Source: Dermanyssus gallinae (Eukaryota; Arthropoda; Arachnida; Mesostigmata; Dermanyssidae). Taken from it: DNA of 64,000 bases. Location of the stretch: positions 186,001 through 250,000 of the forward strand of contig QVRM01005915.1 of NCBI GenBank assembly GCA_003439945.1. The letters are read 5' to 3'. Of this stretch, positions 22,700 through 34,989 are shown piece after piece; positions within the stretch are counted from its first letter, which is position 1; each line of letters starts with the position of its first letter. The notes beneath the pieces are model-generated. The model was given only the letters and a program-made list of their open reading frames with translations, was not told where the DNA came from and made no database searches. The translations under genes were made by a program, and so were the position numbers.

Positions 22700-24257
22700 G
22701 TACCATTATTTGATTCGTAGTCAAACATGTGGGCTTACAAAAGGGCAGAATGTTCTTAAAAATTGCGGGTAGTTAACGAGAACCTACATGATCCCCCAGA
22801 CACCGAGTTTAGTGTTAACGTCTCACTTGGTGTTGTATTTGCTAGCTACTTTTAAACACTGGAATAATCCTTTAAGAGGCTAAGTTTATGTGTGACAACG
22901 TGCCAATTTTCAATCCTGCTGGCAACATGATCATACAGGCCGGTGAAGGAAAACACCGGAATCATAAAGGCGCTTTTATTGTCATATAAAGTGGTGCACA
23001 TGTATCACAATGTAGCATTATTATTTCCAAGCTGACATAACTTCCTCATAAGGACCTACGATCAACAATAAAGTAGGCAAATATGCTGCAATATGGTCCA
23101 CACTGAAATAGGCAAATGAGCCATCCTCGATGCAAGCAGATGATTGATACGCGCCGAAGCTTAAGACTTCGGATAATGAACTGGGTGATAGAGCTTTAAA
23201 TAGTCAGCATATTCAAGACATTTAAAAAGTGTCATCTAGTTCTTGATTTCCACGACAAGTATGGCATAAAGTAGAAAAAAACAAAACCGCAGACTACTAG
23301 GGTCACGATAGTGACTTGAAAGAGTGTAAAAACTTGACAATTGCATTTTGTGCGAAAAAAAGAGTGGAGCGACCCACTCAAATACATTCTTCTAATCTAA
23401 GTAAAAGCAGCGGATTCAATACTCGGCACAGAACTATGCAATGCGTCTAGTATTGCCCAGATAAAGTTCTTTAACTTCCGAGTGCGATTTTTCTTGAAAC
23501 TGCAATTGATAATGCGTAAGTTTTCCGAACAAATAATCAACGTGACAACACGAAATGAAAAACGCACATTCAACTCGCAATACACAAAAACCACGAGAGA
23601 AATGTATGTGGCATTTCGAAGAATTATGTTAACAAAAGAAGTAAGATCTAAAATCGTGGCGAGCCCTATTTCTTTGAAGCCTTTTATCAAACGTTCTTTA
23701 TTTAAGCTTTAAAAAAAAGCACACATTGGACTGGTTATTACTATTAGGTGGTTTATTTAGAGTAAGGTATTTCTTCCTTAAGCGCGTTCCTAGTAGCCTA
23801 TCAAATATACAACATGGTAGGGTATATTAGAACACTGGAAGAGAAGTTCCACATTATCCTTAAGGTCATTTTTAAGAACATATGTGGTAATACGACGTAC
23901 CATTAGGGCTCTCCCCCATCGTGTTATTGAGTCGCAAAGTTAAGGATTCGTTGTCTTGTGCTAGTGCGTTATAGTTTGAAGTATCATCCAAAAATCCAAA
24001 AATATGGGTGAAGCCAGCAGCAACGCGGCAGTAGGAGTCAGAACGTTTGCGGGCGATTCAGTATAGTTCACTGAACTCACGTGCTCAGTCCACCTCAATT
24101 CAATGCAGCAATAATTCTGTACGTGTTGTTAGAGAACAGACTGAGAGAACAGACACCAGAGCCAGGTTTTAGAGCACCGGCTGCGTGGGTTTAACTTGCG
24201 TTCTTGCGCTGCATTCTTCGTACGAACCACGGTAAAACTATAATCAAATAAACGTTG

Positions 24258-24293
<36 letters not shown>

Positions 24294-24800
24294 TACACAT
24301 CCTAATGTAGTTAGGTAAACACAGTTCCCTGTAACCATAAAATTAAATACAAATATAATAAATGTCTCTTCTATATATATCGCTGTGCGCATACGCCTGA
24401 CACCACTGCAGGAAACTTGCCTGCAAGTGTAAGCCTACTAAAAACCTATCATGTCCCAATCCCCGCATCCGGCCGGGAACTGCATACCAACATAACTTCA
24501 AACGATCGAAGGGGGGGAGTAGTATAAGATTCTGAAGAAAATACTGTCATTCAAAAATGCTTTTTCTTCTCCTTGGCGCACATGATGTTCTCTCAATAGT
24601 ACGAGCAATACTGGTTCAGTCGTCACGTGACTTGATGATCAGCTGTTACAACGTTTTAAGTGTTCCGTCATTTGCCCTAGGTAGGCCCGCATGTTGCTAT
24701 GCCCATGCCGGGCACCACAGAACTGTGTACTTAAGCATGTCTTCGAATTCGCTTTGACAGTGCCTGTAGAATAGGAATGTTGTCTTCTCTGTTCCGAATA
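22700..24800. other. no recognisable gene; TA microsatellite at 24259-24291
   Basis: Six-frame inspection shows only short frames. A pair of overlapping opposite-strand frames (23397-23712) has low-complexity translations. The TA run at 24259-24291 is clean. Nothing else was assigned. Confidence 0.6.
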
Positions 24801-24814
24801 GGTAGCACTAAGGA

Positions 24815-25305
24815 TATCCGTGTACCGCCGTGAGGACACAGGTCACGTAGAACGTCAGCTCACCGCCAACCCGATTTGCTCTAGCCCTGATATCCTGGAT
24901 TAAAATCTTTTCCCGGTGCCCGGGCGTTTCGTACAAACTGGGTTCCCACTCGGCCTGCCAAATGTCGAGGGTCTTATTCGTTCTCACGTCTTTCTCCTTT
25001 GCCGTGTCTTCCCACAAGCGGCGTCGCATGTCGGCTTTCAAGTCCCAGGGGATTGTGCTAGCCCGAACAAGGAAAAACCGCCGTGCTAACTATTCACTGG
25101 CCATTGTGATCCTCAGAGCCTGTATGCGAAGGGCTATGTGCAGCGTCGCCCTGTTGCTGGCTGCGGACAGTGTGGCTAACGACCATACCAGGGCAGCGAA
25201 TATGACTATGGATTCGGCCATGGTCACCCAGCCACGTTCTAACGCGCCGTCTTGTCTTGCATGTGCTGTAGTTGCTTTGAAATCGACCAAGGTAGCAACC
25301 AATGA
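24815..25305 (-). pseudogene. R1-clade ORF2 C-terminal half
   Basis: Minus strand from 25305: VWSLATLSAASNRATLHI and ALRIQALRITMAS, one stop, LVRASTIPWDLKADMRRRLW, IWQAEWEP, RARANRVGGELTFYVTCVLT. These follow the thumb and pre-zinc regions of R1-clade ORF2, with only one in-frame stop over about 160 codons. It is one of the younger R1 fragments here. The RT core upstream and the zinc module downstream are absent. Confidence 0.75.
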
Positions 25306-25309
25306 GTAG

Positions 25310-26025
25310 TACGTTTGATTTTGAACACCGCTGAGAGGTTTACGTAAGTGTTCGAAAACGATGTAAAGTTTAAGTACAGAGTCAGTGTCAGCTCGGCGTC
25401 TGTATCTGTTTCGTCACACAGCGGTCTTTGTGCACCTCCCGCTTGTACCGCTGCTACTTATCTGCATGGCTCGCTATATAATGGCGTGGCTACGACAAAC
25501 CGCCTGTGCGCTACAGAGTCTACCGGCGTTGTGATGGAATGTGATCTGAGTCAAATGACTGCACCGGCACTGTTTCACGGTTGGCGGGGGTAGCTGCTTT
25601 ACCGTTGCTGGCGTCGCTGTAAAGTATTGTCATCCGTCACCGTGGTCGTCGTCGTCATCGACTGTCGCTGTCATTAACACCATCATTGCCGTCATCGACG
25701 TTGTTCTAAACGGCATCTAGTTTCCCTCTTGCCCCGGCAGTACTACCACGGTCGCGTTCAGGCAAACGGACAAGCAGCCTACCAAGCAGTTAACCTTTCA
25801 GCCTATAAAACTAACTTTCAATGTACAAAACCATTTTTCTTCTTTTCATCTCTGAGGTAATATTTGTATTTTTAGCACAGGGAGCTTTTAGCGGGTTGTG
25901 GGATGCCCCTAGACCGCCCTTCTCCGCGCAACGAGCCGGACAAGAGACAGGGCGTTTCGCCTGACAAGGACCAGTGAAAACAATCAGACCGGGATGGTCA
26001 GCCCTCAATAAGCAGACGAAGATTG
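25310..26025. other. no recognisable gene
   Basis: Contains an 81-codon frame (25348-25593) and a degenerate gtc/cat trinucleotide tract at about 25625-25710. No motif was found. Confidence 0.5.
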
Positions 26026-26029
26026 ACAG

Positions 26030-26425
26030 TGGTAGAAATCGCACAGGGTGCCTCCGTGTCGCTCTCGCATACATCTTAGGAGGCACAGGCCACCTGGTAT
26101 GTATCACACTAGGTAGGTTTATCGTAAAAGATACGCCCACTTGTGGCTAAGGAGCTTCCAAAGCAGTTCCGTGGACAATGGTCGACCGTGACTGCGTTTA
26201 ACCACAGTGACGCCGCGAAGCTGACGGATATAGGAAAAATCCAAATTGGCTGGACGTCTTGTCCGCTTAAGGAGTGGGTGAGCGTGGCCACATGCCAAAA
26301 GTGTACAACAATTGGGCACCAGGCACGGATCTACTCATTTGAGTAGGTGACAGCCAAACAGTGCCACAAATGCAACGAACTGGGCCATATCTCAAATAGA
26401 TCCACTAAGACGAAGAAGACTAGGT
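26030..26425 (+). pseudogene. LINE gag-like ORF1 fragment with zinc knuckles
   Basis: The plus-strand translation carries LTDIGKIQIGWTSCPLKEW followed by CQKCTTIGH and, after a stop, CHKCNELGHISN. This is the arrangement that ends R1/I/jockey-type ORF1 (IGW-C segment followed by zinc knuckles). The last cysteine of each knuckle is lost. A single TAG (26344) splits the two knuckles. No ORF2 was recognised downstream. Confidence 0.65.
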
Positions 26426-26429
26426 CGTG

Positions 26430-29235
26430 TTAGAACCCGTGTTAAAAACTTTTATTGCGCTCCAAGCTACCGGTCAAAAATAACCGCCTGAAGAGCATGA
26501 CGGAGTCTAAGTCGGTTAACCTGGACTACTTCTGTCCAGTTAACTGTTACTCCTGTTGAGCTCTTCAGAAGATTCGTGGTCGGAAATTTCGTAAAATGTT
26601 TCTTTAAAGAAGCGGTAGACTCTGCAATCGGCGGTCTGGTTCATACTCGGTTGACGAGCTACAGAACACCGACTATATAGCCAAGCTCATGCAAAGCAAC
26701 AGTCTGGGCGGTTCTCTCTGGCACGGTATCTATTTCTCCGAACTCGTTTTTGGTTCTTTCGCTGAAAAATGTCAGTGGTTAACTGAAATTAATTTTTCAT
26801 GACGCTCCAATAAAGGGGCATTAGACAATCGTCGCAAGCAAATGTAAGGCACGAACCAAAAGATTGCAGAACAAAATATGACACGTACTCTACATGTAAT
26901 ATGTAGGGCTTCTACGATGGGATGCACAGTCTACAAAAACACATCGAGGCTAAAAAGCTGATGAGAGGCCAATGTTAAACCAGTGATCAGAGTGCTACTA
27001 AGTGAATCTCAGTAAATCTATATCTGAATTTTTGGAGAGCAAGAGTGCTTCATAAAAGCGTCACCAATCGCTTTGCCTAAAATTATTAATGCTGAGGTAG
27101 TCACTATGTTTACATATGTTTACTGAAGGAGCAACCAAACATGCATGGAGCAGAATTATATCAACCACAGTCGTCATTTGCCTCATCTACGTAGGGCAGG
27201 GAGTTCCCTTATGCATGTCATGAGAACCGAGCGCCACGGATCGCCTACTTTGTTTTGTGTAGTAACCGTCCTTGAATTAAAAGGTGGCATATGCTTTATT
27301 CAAATAGCAATCGCCTATTTTGTGGACTTTAGTTACGTGTTTTTCTTTTAGAAGTGCGTATTTTGATAAGAGTGCATGTGTGGCCATGATGATTGTACCA
27401 CACACCCTTTTATAGGACAATCAAAATGTTATGTTACACTGAGTGTGCAATAGTGCCTGGCAAATGCAACATGAATAAAATGAATTACTGGCTTTTATTT
27501 TCCGATGGCGTATCCATAGGGGCGCTCCACCCATGAAGCTGCTCTTAGTGTGGCAGACACTGTATCTCCTTCTGGCTGAGTCGCCTTGTCCTCAGACGCT
27601 GCCTACGTTACTGGTTAAACTTTGTCATAAGCTTTTCTAGCTGGGCAACGTACCAGAGTTCCCGATCATGATCTAGCGTCATCAAGGTCGCCTTGCTTTG
27701 GCTGAACATCTGATCCGTTTTGGAAATACATCAAACTCGTCGGTTTCCTCGAATCTATGTGCTTCCTCCAGTCCCACTGTTATGACAACACGACTAACCC
27801 TCCCCGTGCAGCGCTCCGTCTGTAAAACATGAGTTTGGCAGAGCTACGTTTCTTATTTGGAGCCTCGCTGGTACTAAATCTATACCACGTGATCTCGCTT
27901 CCGATGTATTCGCTGGCATTTTTCCGGGGACCGCGCTGGCATTTATATTTCTGGGTACGCCAGAAATTAGCGCCAATCTACCAGTCACATTTTGAGCTGT
28001 CACTAGGTTGCTTAATAGAAATTCCCATATCGTGGTAACAGTATGTACATATATATGCGCTTTAAAACTTTCAATCCATTAAAACCCCGTAGTTTAGCGC
28101 ATGCATATAATGTCCGAGCGCTTGAACTTTGTCCCACAGACCTAAATAGATCTTGAAGTTTGACCTCGCTGCCTATTATTTCTCGTATTGACTCGCTGTC
28201 ATACTGGTGTGATATGCTTCTATATGGTCGCGGGACACGGCCCGTACTGGCTGATTTAAGCGTACTTTAAATTACCACTTTTCGAGTAATTTCTTGGAGT
28301 CGATTCATAGAGCTCACAAAGCGACGATCTTTTCCATACATGGCGTACTTAGCACGCATTCACGAACCTTTCGTTTAGGTTCCAACAGCACCCTCTTCAT
28401 CTCTATGCAAATCCTCGTCGCGTATGCTCATAAAAGCAGCCGACGTGTCGGCTGCTGCATCAAATTGTTGCCCACGTCGGTATGCCCGATTAACTTATCT
28501 TATTGAGAGTAACACTAGTTTGTGATGAGTTGTTCTTAAAGCGAAAAATGTCTGTGATGTACATCCGTTTTTAATTAAAGTTTACTAGTGTGATGGTTAG
28601 TTTCAATTTCACCATTTTCATTTATATGTGTCCCCCGTACTGCTTTGCAAGCCTTAACGGTGCATAAAACTTAATCGATTATTGCAATTCCAGAGAGATG
28701 CGCCCCGTATATTTTCCTCATAAAAATTCATCCCGTGAAAGCCTCAAGAAGTCATCACTTCTAATAAGGATGAACGGGATTGCATCGACCCTTGTGGCAT
28801 CGCTAACCCGTTGGTCCCCCTTTCCGACAATAGTTCTTAGAAAAGTTACCTCCTGGTTATACCAGTTCTTTTTACTCTTCACTTTCATGAGGTTTCGCAT
28901 CGTGCAGATACTAGGGTTGTTTCAAGTCCGGAGGTATTCCTGGATTTTAGCCGGCTGTCTATTAATTAGACGTGTTTCTTGCACGAGCATTTTAGCTGAC
29001 CATACTTTAAAGAAACTCCTATGTATAGATTTGGTACTAACGCAGATTTTCGATGGTCTTCAAACGAAGTCCTCCGACTTTCGTTCAGCTGTTGTTCGAT
29101 GCTGCACGAGCAGCACCATTATGGAAGCGTTCGATGAATGGAAGCGTTCTTCTCTCTCGTTCGGCGTTACGTTAGTCGAGTGTTTAGTCAAACCTGTACC
29201 TTGCACAGGTCCTCTCCCTATATAGGCAATACGCA
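26430..29235. other. no recognisable gene; 175-codon ORF at 28698-29225
   Basis: The longest frame, 28698-29225 (+), gives a Leu/Phe/Ser-rich product with no motif, and the opposite strand is also partly open. A small hairpin (gttaac...gttaac) lies near 26516-26545. I see no element ends. Confidence 0.4.
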
Positions 29236-29239
29236 ACCC

Positions 29240-29922
29240 AGACGCAAGCTAGAACACAGTCGGCGATTGCCAGCGGAGCCACTCCGACCGTCACCACCAC
29301 CATGGACCTTGTGGAAACTGCCGTGTGCAAGCTGGTCCCTAACATCAAGGAGTGGCTGTACCGGCCCGGTGGGGAGCTCACCTTCCACACCACCCAGATG
29401 TTGACGGGGCACGGCGACTTTCAGTCGTACCTATTCAGGATCGGGAAGGCCCCCAGCCCCAGGTGCGTCCACTGCGGCAATGGACTCGAGGACACTCCAG
29501 AGCACACAGCTCTGGCGTGTCCCGCATGGGCAGAACAGCGTCACCCCTTGAGGACTTTAATGAATACGCACATTTTTAATCTACGCGACGTCGTTCTGAA
29601 GATGACAGAATCCTTGGAACACTGGAACTTGACAACAGCGGTTTTTAACAAGATTTTACAAGCTAAGACATCGGCCAACAAGCTGCGACTTTTGCGATTC
29701 CCTGCAGCTCCCAGGGACAACTTTCGCCAGGAGTAAGAAGACTCGCCCCCTTTGACTGTTTGATGCATGCGCAAGCAGTTCCCGGTCAGTTGGGGGACGG
29801 GGACATGACTGGTTTTTAGTGGGTTGGAGCCCCACACTACCGGCCCACACTTGCAGGGACTCCCTGCAGTGGTGTCCGTGTGTGCAACCGCATTTTGCAG
29901 TTAGTCCTCTTAAAAAAAAAAT
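29240..29922 (+). mobile_element. 5'-truncated R1-clade LINE (C-terminus plus 3' UTR)
   Basis: The frame open to 29736 encodes LVPNIKEWLYRPGGELTF, MLTGHGDFQSYLFRIGKAP, then CVHCGNGLEDTPEHTALAC, the terminal zinc module of R1-clade ORF2. It ends NFRQE-stop with no internal stop from 29302. A 3' UTR of about 180 bp ends in an A-run (29912-29921). Structure and intactness suggest a relatively young, severely 5'-truncated insertion. The exact 5' joint was not found. Confidence 0.8.
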
Positions 29923-29924
29923 TG

Positions 29925-30322
29925 GTTCGTTTACCAAGCAGCTGTATTCGACCGCTTCTCGTCCTGGACTCGCTTGCGCCGTTTGAGGATCTAACCGCCT
30001 GGTTTCCGCCTGTCTCCTGTTCCCGCCCGTCCGACCATCGCGAGCTGTCCGGTTTCTTGTTGTGGTCGGGGCTTGGGTGCTTTCTGTGCGTGTAGCCTGG
30101 CCCTTTACCCTCCGTCGCTCGCTTCTCTCTTCTCTTGCAAAAGAATAGTCGTTTTATTTTCTCTCCGTTTCGGCTCTGTCGGCTTCAGAGTCGGCGGCAG
30201 AGCGTGGTCTCTATCTTTCCTCTCTTTATCTGCTTGGAGGTCTGTCTCCACATTTGGCAGAATTTCCGCGAGCAATGTTTGTTTAACAGTACATGGTTGT
30301 AGTACAACCATATAGCTCGTTC

Positions 30323-30365
<43 letters not shown>

Positions 30366-30610
30366 CATTCTAAATGATATGATTAATTTTAAATTTAGAA
30401 ATATAAATTAACATAAACAATTTGTGTGTTAACTGCAAAGAAACAGCCGGGAGAATAGCGACCCGAGCTAGCTGAATACTAGTACTACGCTGATCGTAAA
30501 CAGTACCTATATCATGCCGCAAAAAAGACGCCTAAACCGGCCGTCTGTTGGAACCCGCGGAGATCCAACATCGGGGGCGGAAAATGGGACCCCAACTAAT
30601 CATATTGAAA
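29925..30610. other. no recognisable gene; TA microsatellite 30324-30362
   Basis: Pyrimidine-rich sequence (29940-30290) with short frames only, followed by a clean TA run. Confidence 0.6.
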
Positions 30611-30742
30611 TTGCTTTCGCATTTCTTCGTAAGGCGCCTCCCCCCATAAATACAAACGTGCAACTGCAAGGATCGAACCCGTGCACTATGTGTCTGTTCC
30701 CGTCGCAAGGCGCACGCGAGTGCACCACGCCACCAGACTCAA
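30611..30742 (-). repeat. tRNA-derived SINE (copy 2)
   Basis: On the minus strand the head reads ctggtggcgtggtgcactcg, then a B-box-like gggttcgatcc (reverse complement at 30670-30680) and gcacgtttgtatttatgggg, as in the copies at 36.8 and 38.1 kb. The 3' tail diverges after gcgaaagcaat. No clear target duplication was found. Confidence 0.7.
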
Positions 30743-30749
30743 CATTAAA

Positions 30750-32035
30750 CACTTACCGGTAGGCTTTCAACATTGGCGTTGCTAATTATAAATTGGTTAA
30801 TTTGCTCGTACGCAGCTAGCTGTACCAGCAATCACCACCACGCCCCAACAACCATCGATCGACGTTATCTGCCAGTGTTGACAGCGATTTGTAGGCCACA
30901 GCAACATTACAAATTGGATTATGCTATTCTCTCCTTGCATTTCGTAAACTTTTATCGCATTGATCTCAACATATCAACCTTTAGCGCTTCCGGATGTGAT
31001 TCGAGAGCTTGGAGACAAGCCTCGGCAGGCAGTACCATGATCATGCTTAGATTACTCTCTGCTCGGAGTGCCGGCTGGAACTCTTCCTCTACTGTCGTTG
31101 CTCGTTATTGTATTACTACTAACCTGGCAGTCTCGTGTGGCTGTGTCTAACTTTAGCTTTGTCTGTTCACCCAAGACAAATTAATCATTGCCTAGCATAG
31201 CCGCCTTGAATTTTGCATGCATTTTGTGCACGTAGCGGTAGTGTTTGGCTGAAACATCGTTAATTATCTGTGTAGATTTTACTCTCTGACTGTCTGAGCG
31301 TGGCTCCCATTGATTTGCGCGTTATTAGTCATTTGGCATGCGCCTCTGTTTGAGGCATCCCTGTCCGATACAACCAAAACCAGGATTTGGTCTCGTACTT
31401 TCTCTATTGCAATCGGCCGTCTCAGTCCATTAATATCAGTTATGCCGTTAATTGCACCACACTGCGGGTCTGATGGTCTAACGTTTTAGCGTAAGCGGAA
31501 CGTTAATTGAATTGCCATTAGTTCTTCCATTTTCTAGGAAGCAAGATTCGGTTGGCTCATACGACCCTATCTGGGCATTCAGGATTAATCGACGCCGCTT
31601 CATAACTAGTAAGTGAGGTTATGTCACAACAAGCATCAATCTTTATACGTATTTCTTTATTGTGGCTTAAATATAAGAGTACTTTTTAAACAATGCACAA
31701 CTTTAATCTGCACACATCGCTGCCAAGTAGATATAGTATCTGCATACACTCACCGGAATTTTCCTTTTAGTATCCATGGGTATTTGTACTGTGTGAAAGT
31801 TATTCGGGACCACCTCTCGCCTTAAAGCTATCAAAGTAAGTATTCCAAAATGGTAACTTTAGTATCAGAAAACATAGCTTTAAAGTTTTTTTTTATATAT
31901 AGGTCAACGGTGGTCTCAGAAGTGCATGAGAAGGTAACGTTTGAAATTGAAGCTAAATTTGTCACGTATACGTTATTTGAAATAAGGCATGCCCGTGTCC
32001 CGGATAGCTGATGTAAAACACATGCAATAGCAAGA
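30750..32035. other. no recognisable gene
   Basis: Only short frames, the longest 125 codons at 30773-31150 with no motif. No element termini were seen. Confidence 0.5.
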
Positions 32036-32338
32036 ACACGAAAGCAGGGATATGTATCACCGAGCCCCGGCGCTGCAGCGCCATTTCGGCGCCCTTTATG
32101 TGCACCGGTCGCGGGTGCCCCCAGGCTGGTGAAATTTACACTGTTTTGCCTCGCATTGGTCGGCTTGCCGCCGTCAACGCGATGTGTGTCGCGAAGCTGG
32201 AGATGGCGTTCTCTCCACTCGACTTTCGTCCCGCCAAAAAGAACTGCATGATCTGAGCACGAAACTGCTCTGACCGAGCGCGAAAAATAAAAAAAACAAA
32301 GATGCAGCGCCAGTAGTTACCGCAGAGGCAGCGACGAG

Positions 32339-32390
32339 TGACGTCACTACGCTTCTGATGAACACAAACCAGCACCATCGAATGACGTCA
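32339..32390. promoter_or_regulatory. two CRE palindromes (TGACGTCA)
   Basis: Perfect TGACGTCA octamers lie at 32339-32346 and 32383-32390, 44 bp apart. They sit inside a GC- and CpG-rich patch (about 32060-32720) that contrasts with the AT-rich surroundings. CREB/ATF proteins bind this octamer in animals. That the patch is a promoter is inference, and no TATA box or initiator was identified. Confidence 0.35.
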
Positions 32391-32430
32391 CGACTTTGAC
32401 GGGCTAGCAGAGGGCAGACGACGCCCGGAC

Positions 32431-32769
32431 ATGTCGGCGCCGCCAACGTTAACAAAAATAGTCCACAAACGGCACTGCAGCGGTGTCAGGGATCTGCGTG
32501 GAAGCCTCTGTCAGCTGACGGCAATGCCGTTACAGCCAGCGATGGCGATAGAGCGTGCCGATGGCTGCAGCTTCTCCCTAGTGACAGGCCGGCGCCGCCG
32601 CCACCGCCGCCGCCTGCATAAAAAGCGGAAGTTTGCGGACAGCCCAGAGAAGGATGGCGGAGCACAGGGGGGCAAGGCAGGCCATTCCCCCGGAGCAGGC
32701 AACCGCTGTGTGAAAGAAGTGAGAGGCGGCGCACTCGTGGAAAAGAAGCGATGGCCACTACATACATAA
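32431..32769 (+). CDS. hypothetical ORF, 112 codons, basic
   Basis: The frame begins 40 bp after the second CRE site and encodes an Arg/Lys-rich product with GRRRRHRRRLHKKRK at its centre, which would resemble a nuclear-localisation stretch if translated. The opposite strand is also open, as expected in GC-rich DNA. It could be a first exon or a chance frame. No homologue is recognised. Confidence 0.25.
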   Translation: MSAPPTLTKIVHKRHCSGVRDLRGSLCQLTAMPLQPAMAIERADGCSFSLVTGRRRRHRRRLHKKRKFADSPEKDGGAQGGKAGHSPGAGNRCVKEVRGGALVEKKRWPLHT

Positions 32770-32779
32770 AATGCAAATC

Positions 32780-34725
32780 TATATCTGGGTGAGGGTGTAC
32801 ACTGTGTTAAAACCGTGTGGTACCCGCGAGGACTTCAGCGTGCGGAGGGCTTCAGCCGATTAACGACGACAATGCAGATGCGTGATCGGCTAGCTGGACT
32901 TGGCAAGTTAGACTGTGTGCTGCTTGGGAACTTCAGGTTTCAAGGGCAGATTCCATCTTCTGTGTTGCCGTCAATAGCAATGATTATTACACTGTTTTCA
33001 AAAGCTTTTTTGGCCGACTAGCGTAAGCTTTTGACGATGGCTGGGAGCTTTGCCATATCAGCTAGAGTTAGCGAAGAGATTAGTGATGAGCAGGGTTTAG
33101 TTTCTTTGCAATAACGTTTTCAACCGCTGCGGGGACTACATGACGCTAATAGTGTTTGCAAAGTACTGCCGTGGAATTGTGAGAACTTATCTCAGGCACC
33201 AGAACTAGCACCAGAGCGTTCATTTAAAGGTGTGGACATTGTACTCCTTACGAAACTTTTTTTCTTCGGAGGTAATTTTACTTTGACGGGTTGCGAGGGT
33301 TCCATTTGTTGGCAACGCTTTCCGATAACTGTTGAGGTAGACACGGTAAGAGGAATATCAATCTATCTATGAGCAGGCTTGCCCAGCATGCAATGTGTGT
33401 CAAGCTGAGAGTTGGTTAGCGCTCACCTCAGGTAAATTCAACCTTGCATTGTTTTACCTGCCACCTTTGTACGATGATATCGAGGTAATTGATACTGTCA
33501 GTGCGGTTGTTTTATACAAAGTTTATGCATATAAAACCGGATTTTTAAGCAAAAACAAATGTTTCTCATTCAATAACGAGTGAAGCTGTTTTATTCAGAA
33601 AACCGACCCTGGCTAGCTCCAAGCACAGAGCATTTTCTCTTTGCCGAAGAGTTTCAGCTTCACAGTCGATGACGCTGCTGCACCAGGTTCTAACCATGAT
33701 TTTGGCGCTTGGGATTATCGGGGAAGATACACTTTTTATCTCGATCCGATTCAAGAATGACTCCTGTTCGTTCCGGGCGAGCAGAATTTGACAAGTTGTT
33801 TATCGGTTCTTTTGCTGTCTTTCATTCAGTTCATGTCGAACCCACTTTGAGAGCTTCATAGCCTGCAAACAGTTGCTTTGCACACGTTTAGTTTAGCAGC
33901 GCGTTCTTCTTGCGTTTGTGTGTCGTCTACGTCCAACAAAGCTTGCAATTCGGTGTCCTCAAACGTTGGGTTGTTTTCCGCGGTGAACGTTCCCGGAAAT
34001 TTCGTATGAAATACGTAGGTGAAGCTTTGCTCATGAAATCATGAGCCAAATACTCGAACAACAAACCTGCGTCATTGCTGCTATTAGCTGCTCGCTACAG
34101 CAATAGCAACGCCTTTATCCACGGAATACAATTTCATATGCATAGTCCTGGTAGTTAGCGGCGCCACAGACGAAAAGGGCTATAAGCTGATAGAGCCTCT
34201 GAGCAGCAGAAGTCTGTTTTGCTCAAATAAGCGTGATTAATTTACATACGCTTGCTAAGGCCGAAGAAGCACTATTGGCCTTCTGTTCCTTAATCTGCAA
34301 CTTCGGGTGAAGCTTTAAGGATGCGAGGTCCTTAACATTCTGGCTCGAAACTCCTTCAATGCTAGCGTTTTTTCGTGTGCCCGTCCATACCCGTGTCGCT
34401 GGCCACAAGCCATTAGACTTCCCATCACGGCAACTTTATTATTAAGCTCCAACTTTTTTGTGTTTCAAGAGCGCAAACAGCGGGAAACAATCCCAAAGCA
34501 ACAGCGTCCTCGAAGAAGCCGTCAAAACTGCAACTGTTAAACAAAAAGATGGCGAAGGCGGTCACGGCCTTGGTCCAGCCAGACCTGCTACCTAAAACGT
34601 AAGCAGTGTTGGAGCTTCTGCGACGAGCGCTGGCTTTATAAGTCGGCCCCTAGATCATTAATGAGCTTGGGTTGGTCTATAAAAACATTATATAAGTAGA
34701 TGCTCAAGGTCAGTAACGTCTAGCT
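32780..34725. other. no recognisable gene
   Basis: Only short frames, with no motif or element end identified. Confidence 0.5.
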
Positions 34726-34729
34726 GGTA

Positions 34730-34935
34730 CAATGCTAGACTCGGGCTTCTTTTCAAACGTAAGCGGAGGAAGTTTTAGAAACGCAGTCGTCATAATGTAT
34801 GCGGATGACGTCGTGATTGCAATCTCGGGGCTATATGACGTATTAACATCGGCGACACATAGGCCTACTCAAACGGTAAGGACAATACAGACATAATTAT
34901 CTGTAGTTGACAAACACTGGAGTTTGTAAACTCAT
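34730..34935 (+). pseudogene. LINE RT scrap around YADD
   Basis: The translation includes NAVVIMYADDVVIAISGLYD followed by LSVVDKHWSL after a frame break, the usual YADD box and following helix of R1/jockey-type RT. It is too short to place in a clade. A different RT type starts directly downstream. Confidence 0.55.
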
Positions 34936-34989
34936 TTTCATAATTGGGTCTCAGGATCCGCCATATGGAAGCATCGAGATTGCAGGGAC

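Noticed and set aside
23397..23712. Opposite-strand ORFs of 97 and 76 codons
   Set aside because: Low-complexity translations from AT-rich DNA, with no motif or related copy.
27794..28003. RNase H-like segment on the minus strand (CFTDGALHG)
   Set aside because: Only a TDG-like triplet is present. No further RNase H motifs or RT context were found.
28698..29225. 175-codon ORF as a gene
   Set aside because: Hydrophobic, Ser/Leu-rich product without motifs. The opposite strand is also open in places, and there is no supporting context.
29138..29412. Extra frames over the R1 fragment (29138-29404 plus, 29184-29412 minus)
   Set aside because: They are shadows of the real frame at 29302-29736, which carries the zinc module.
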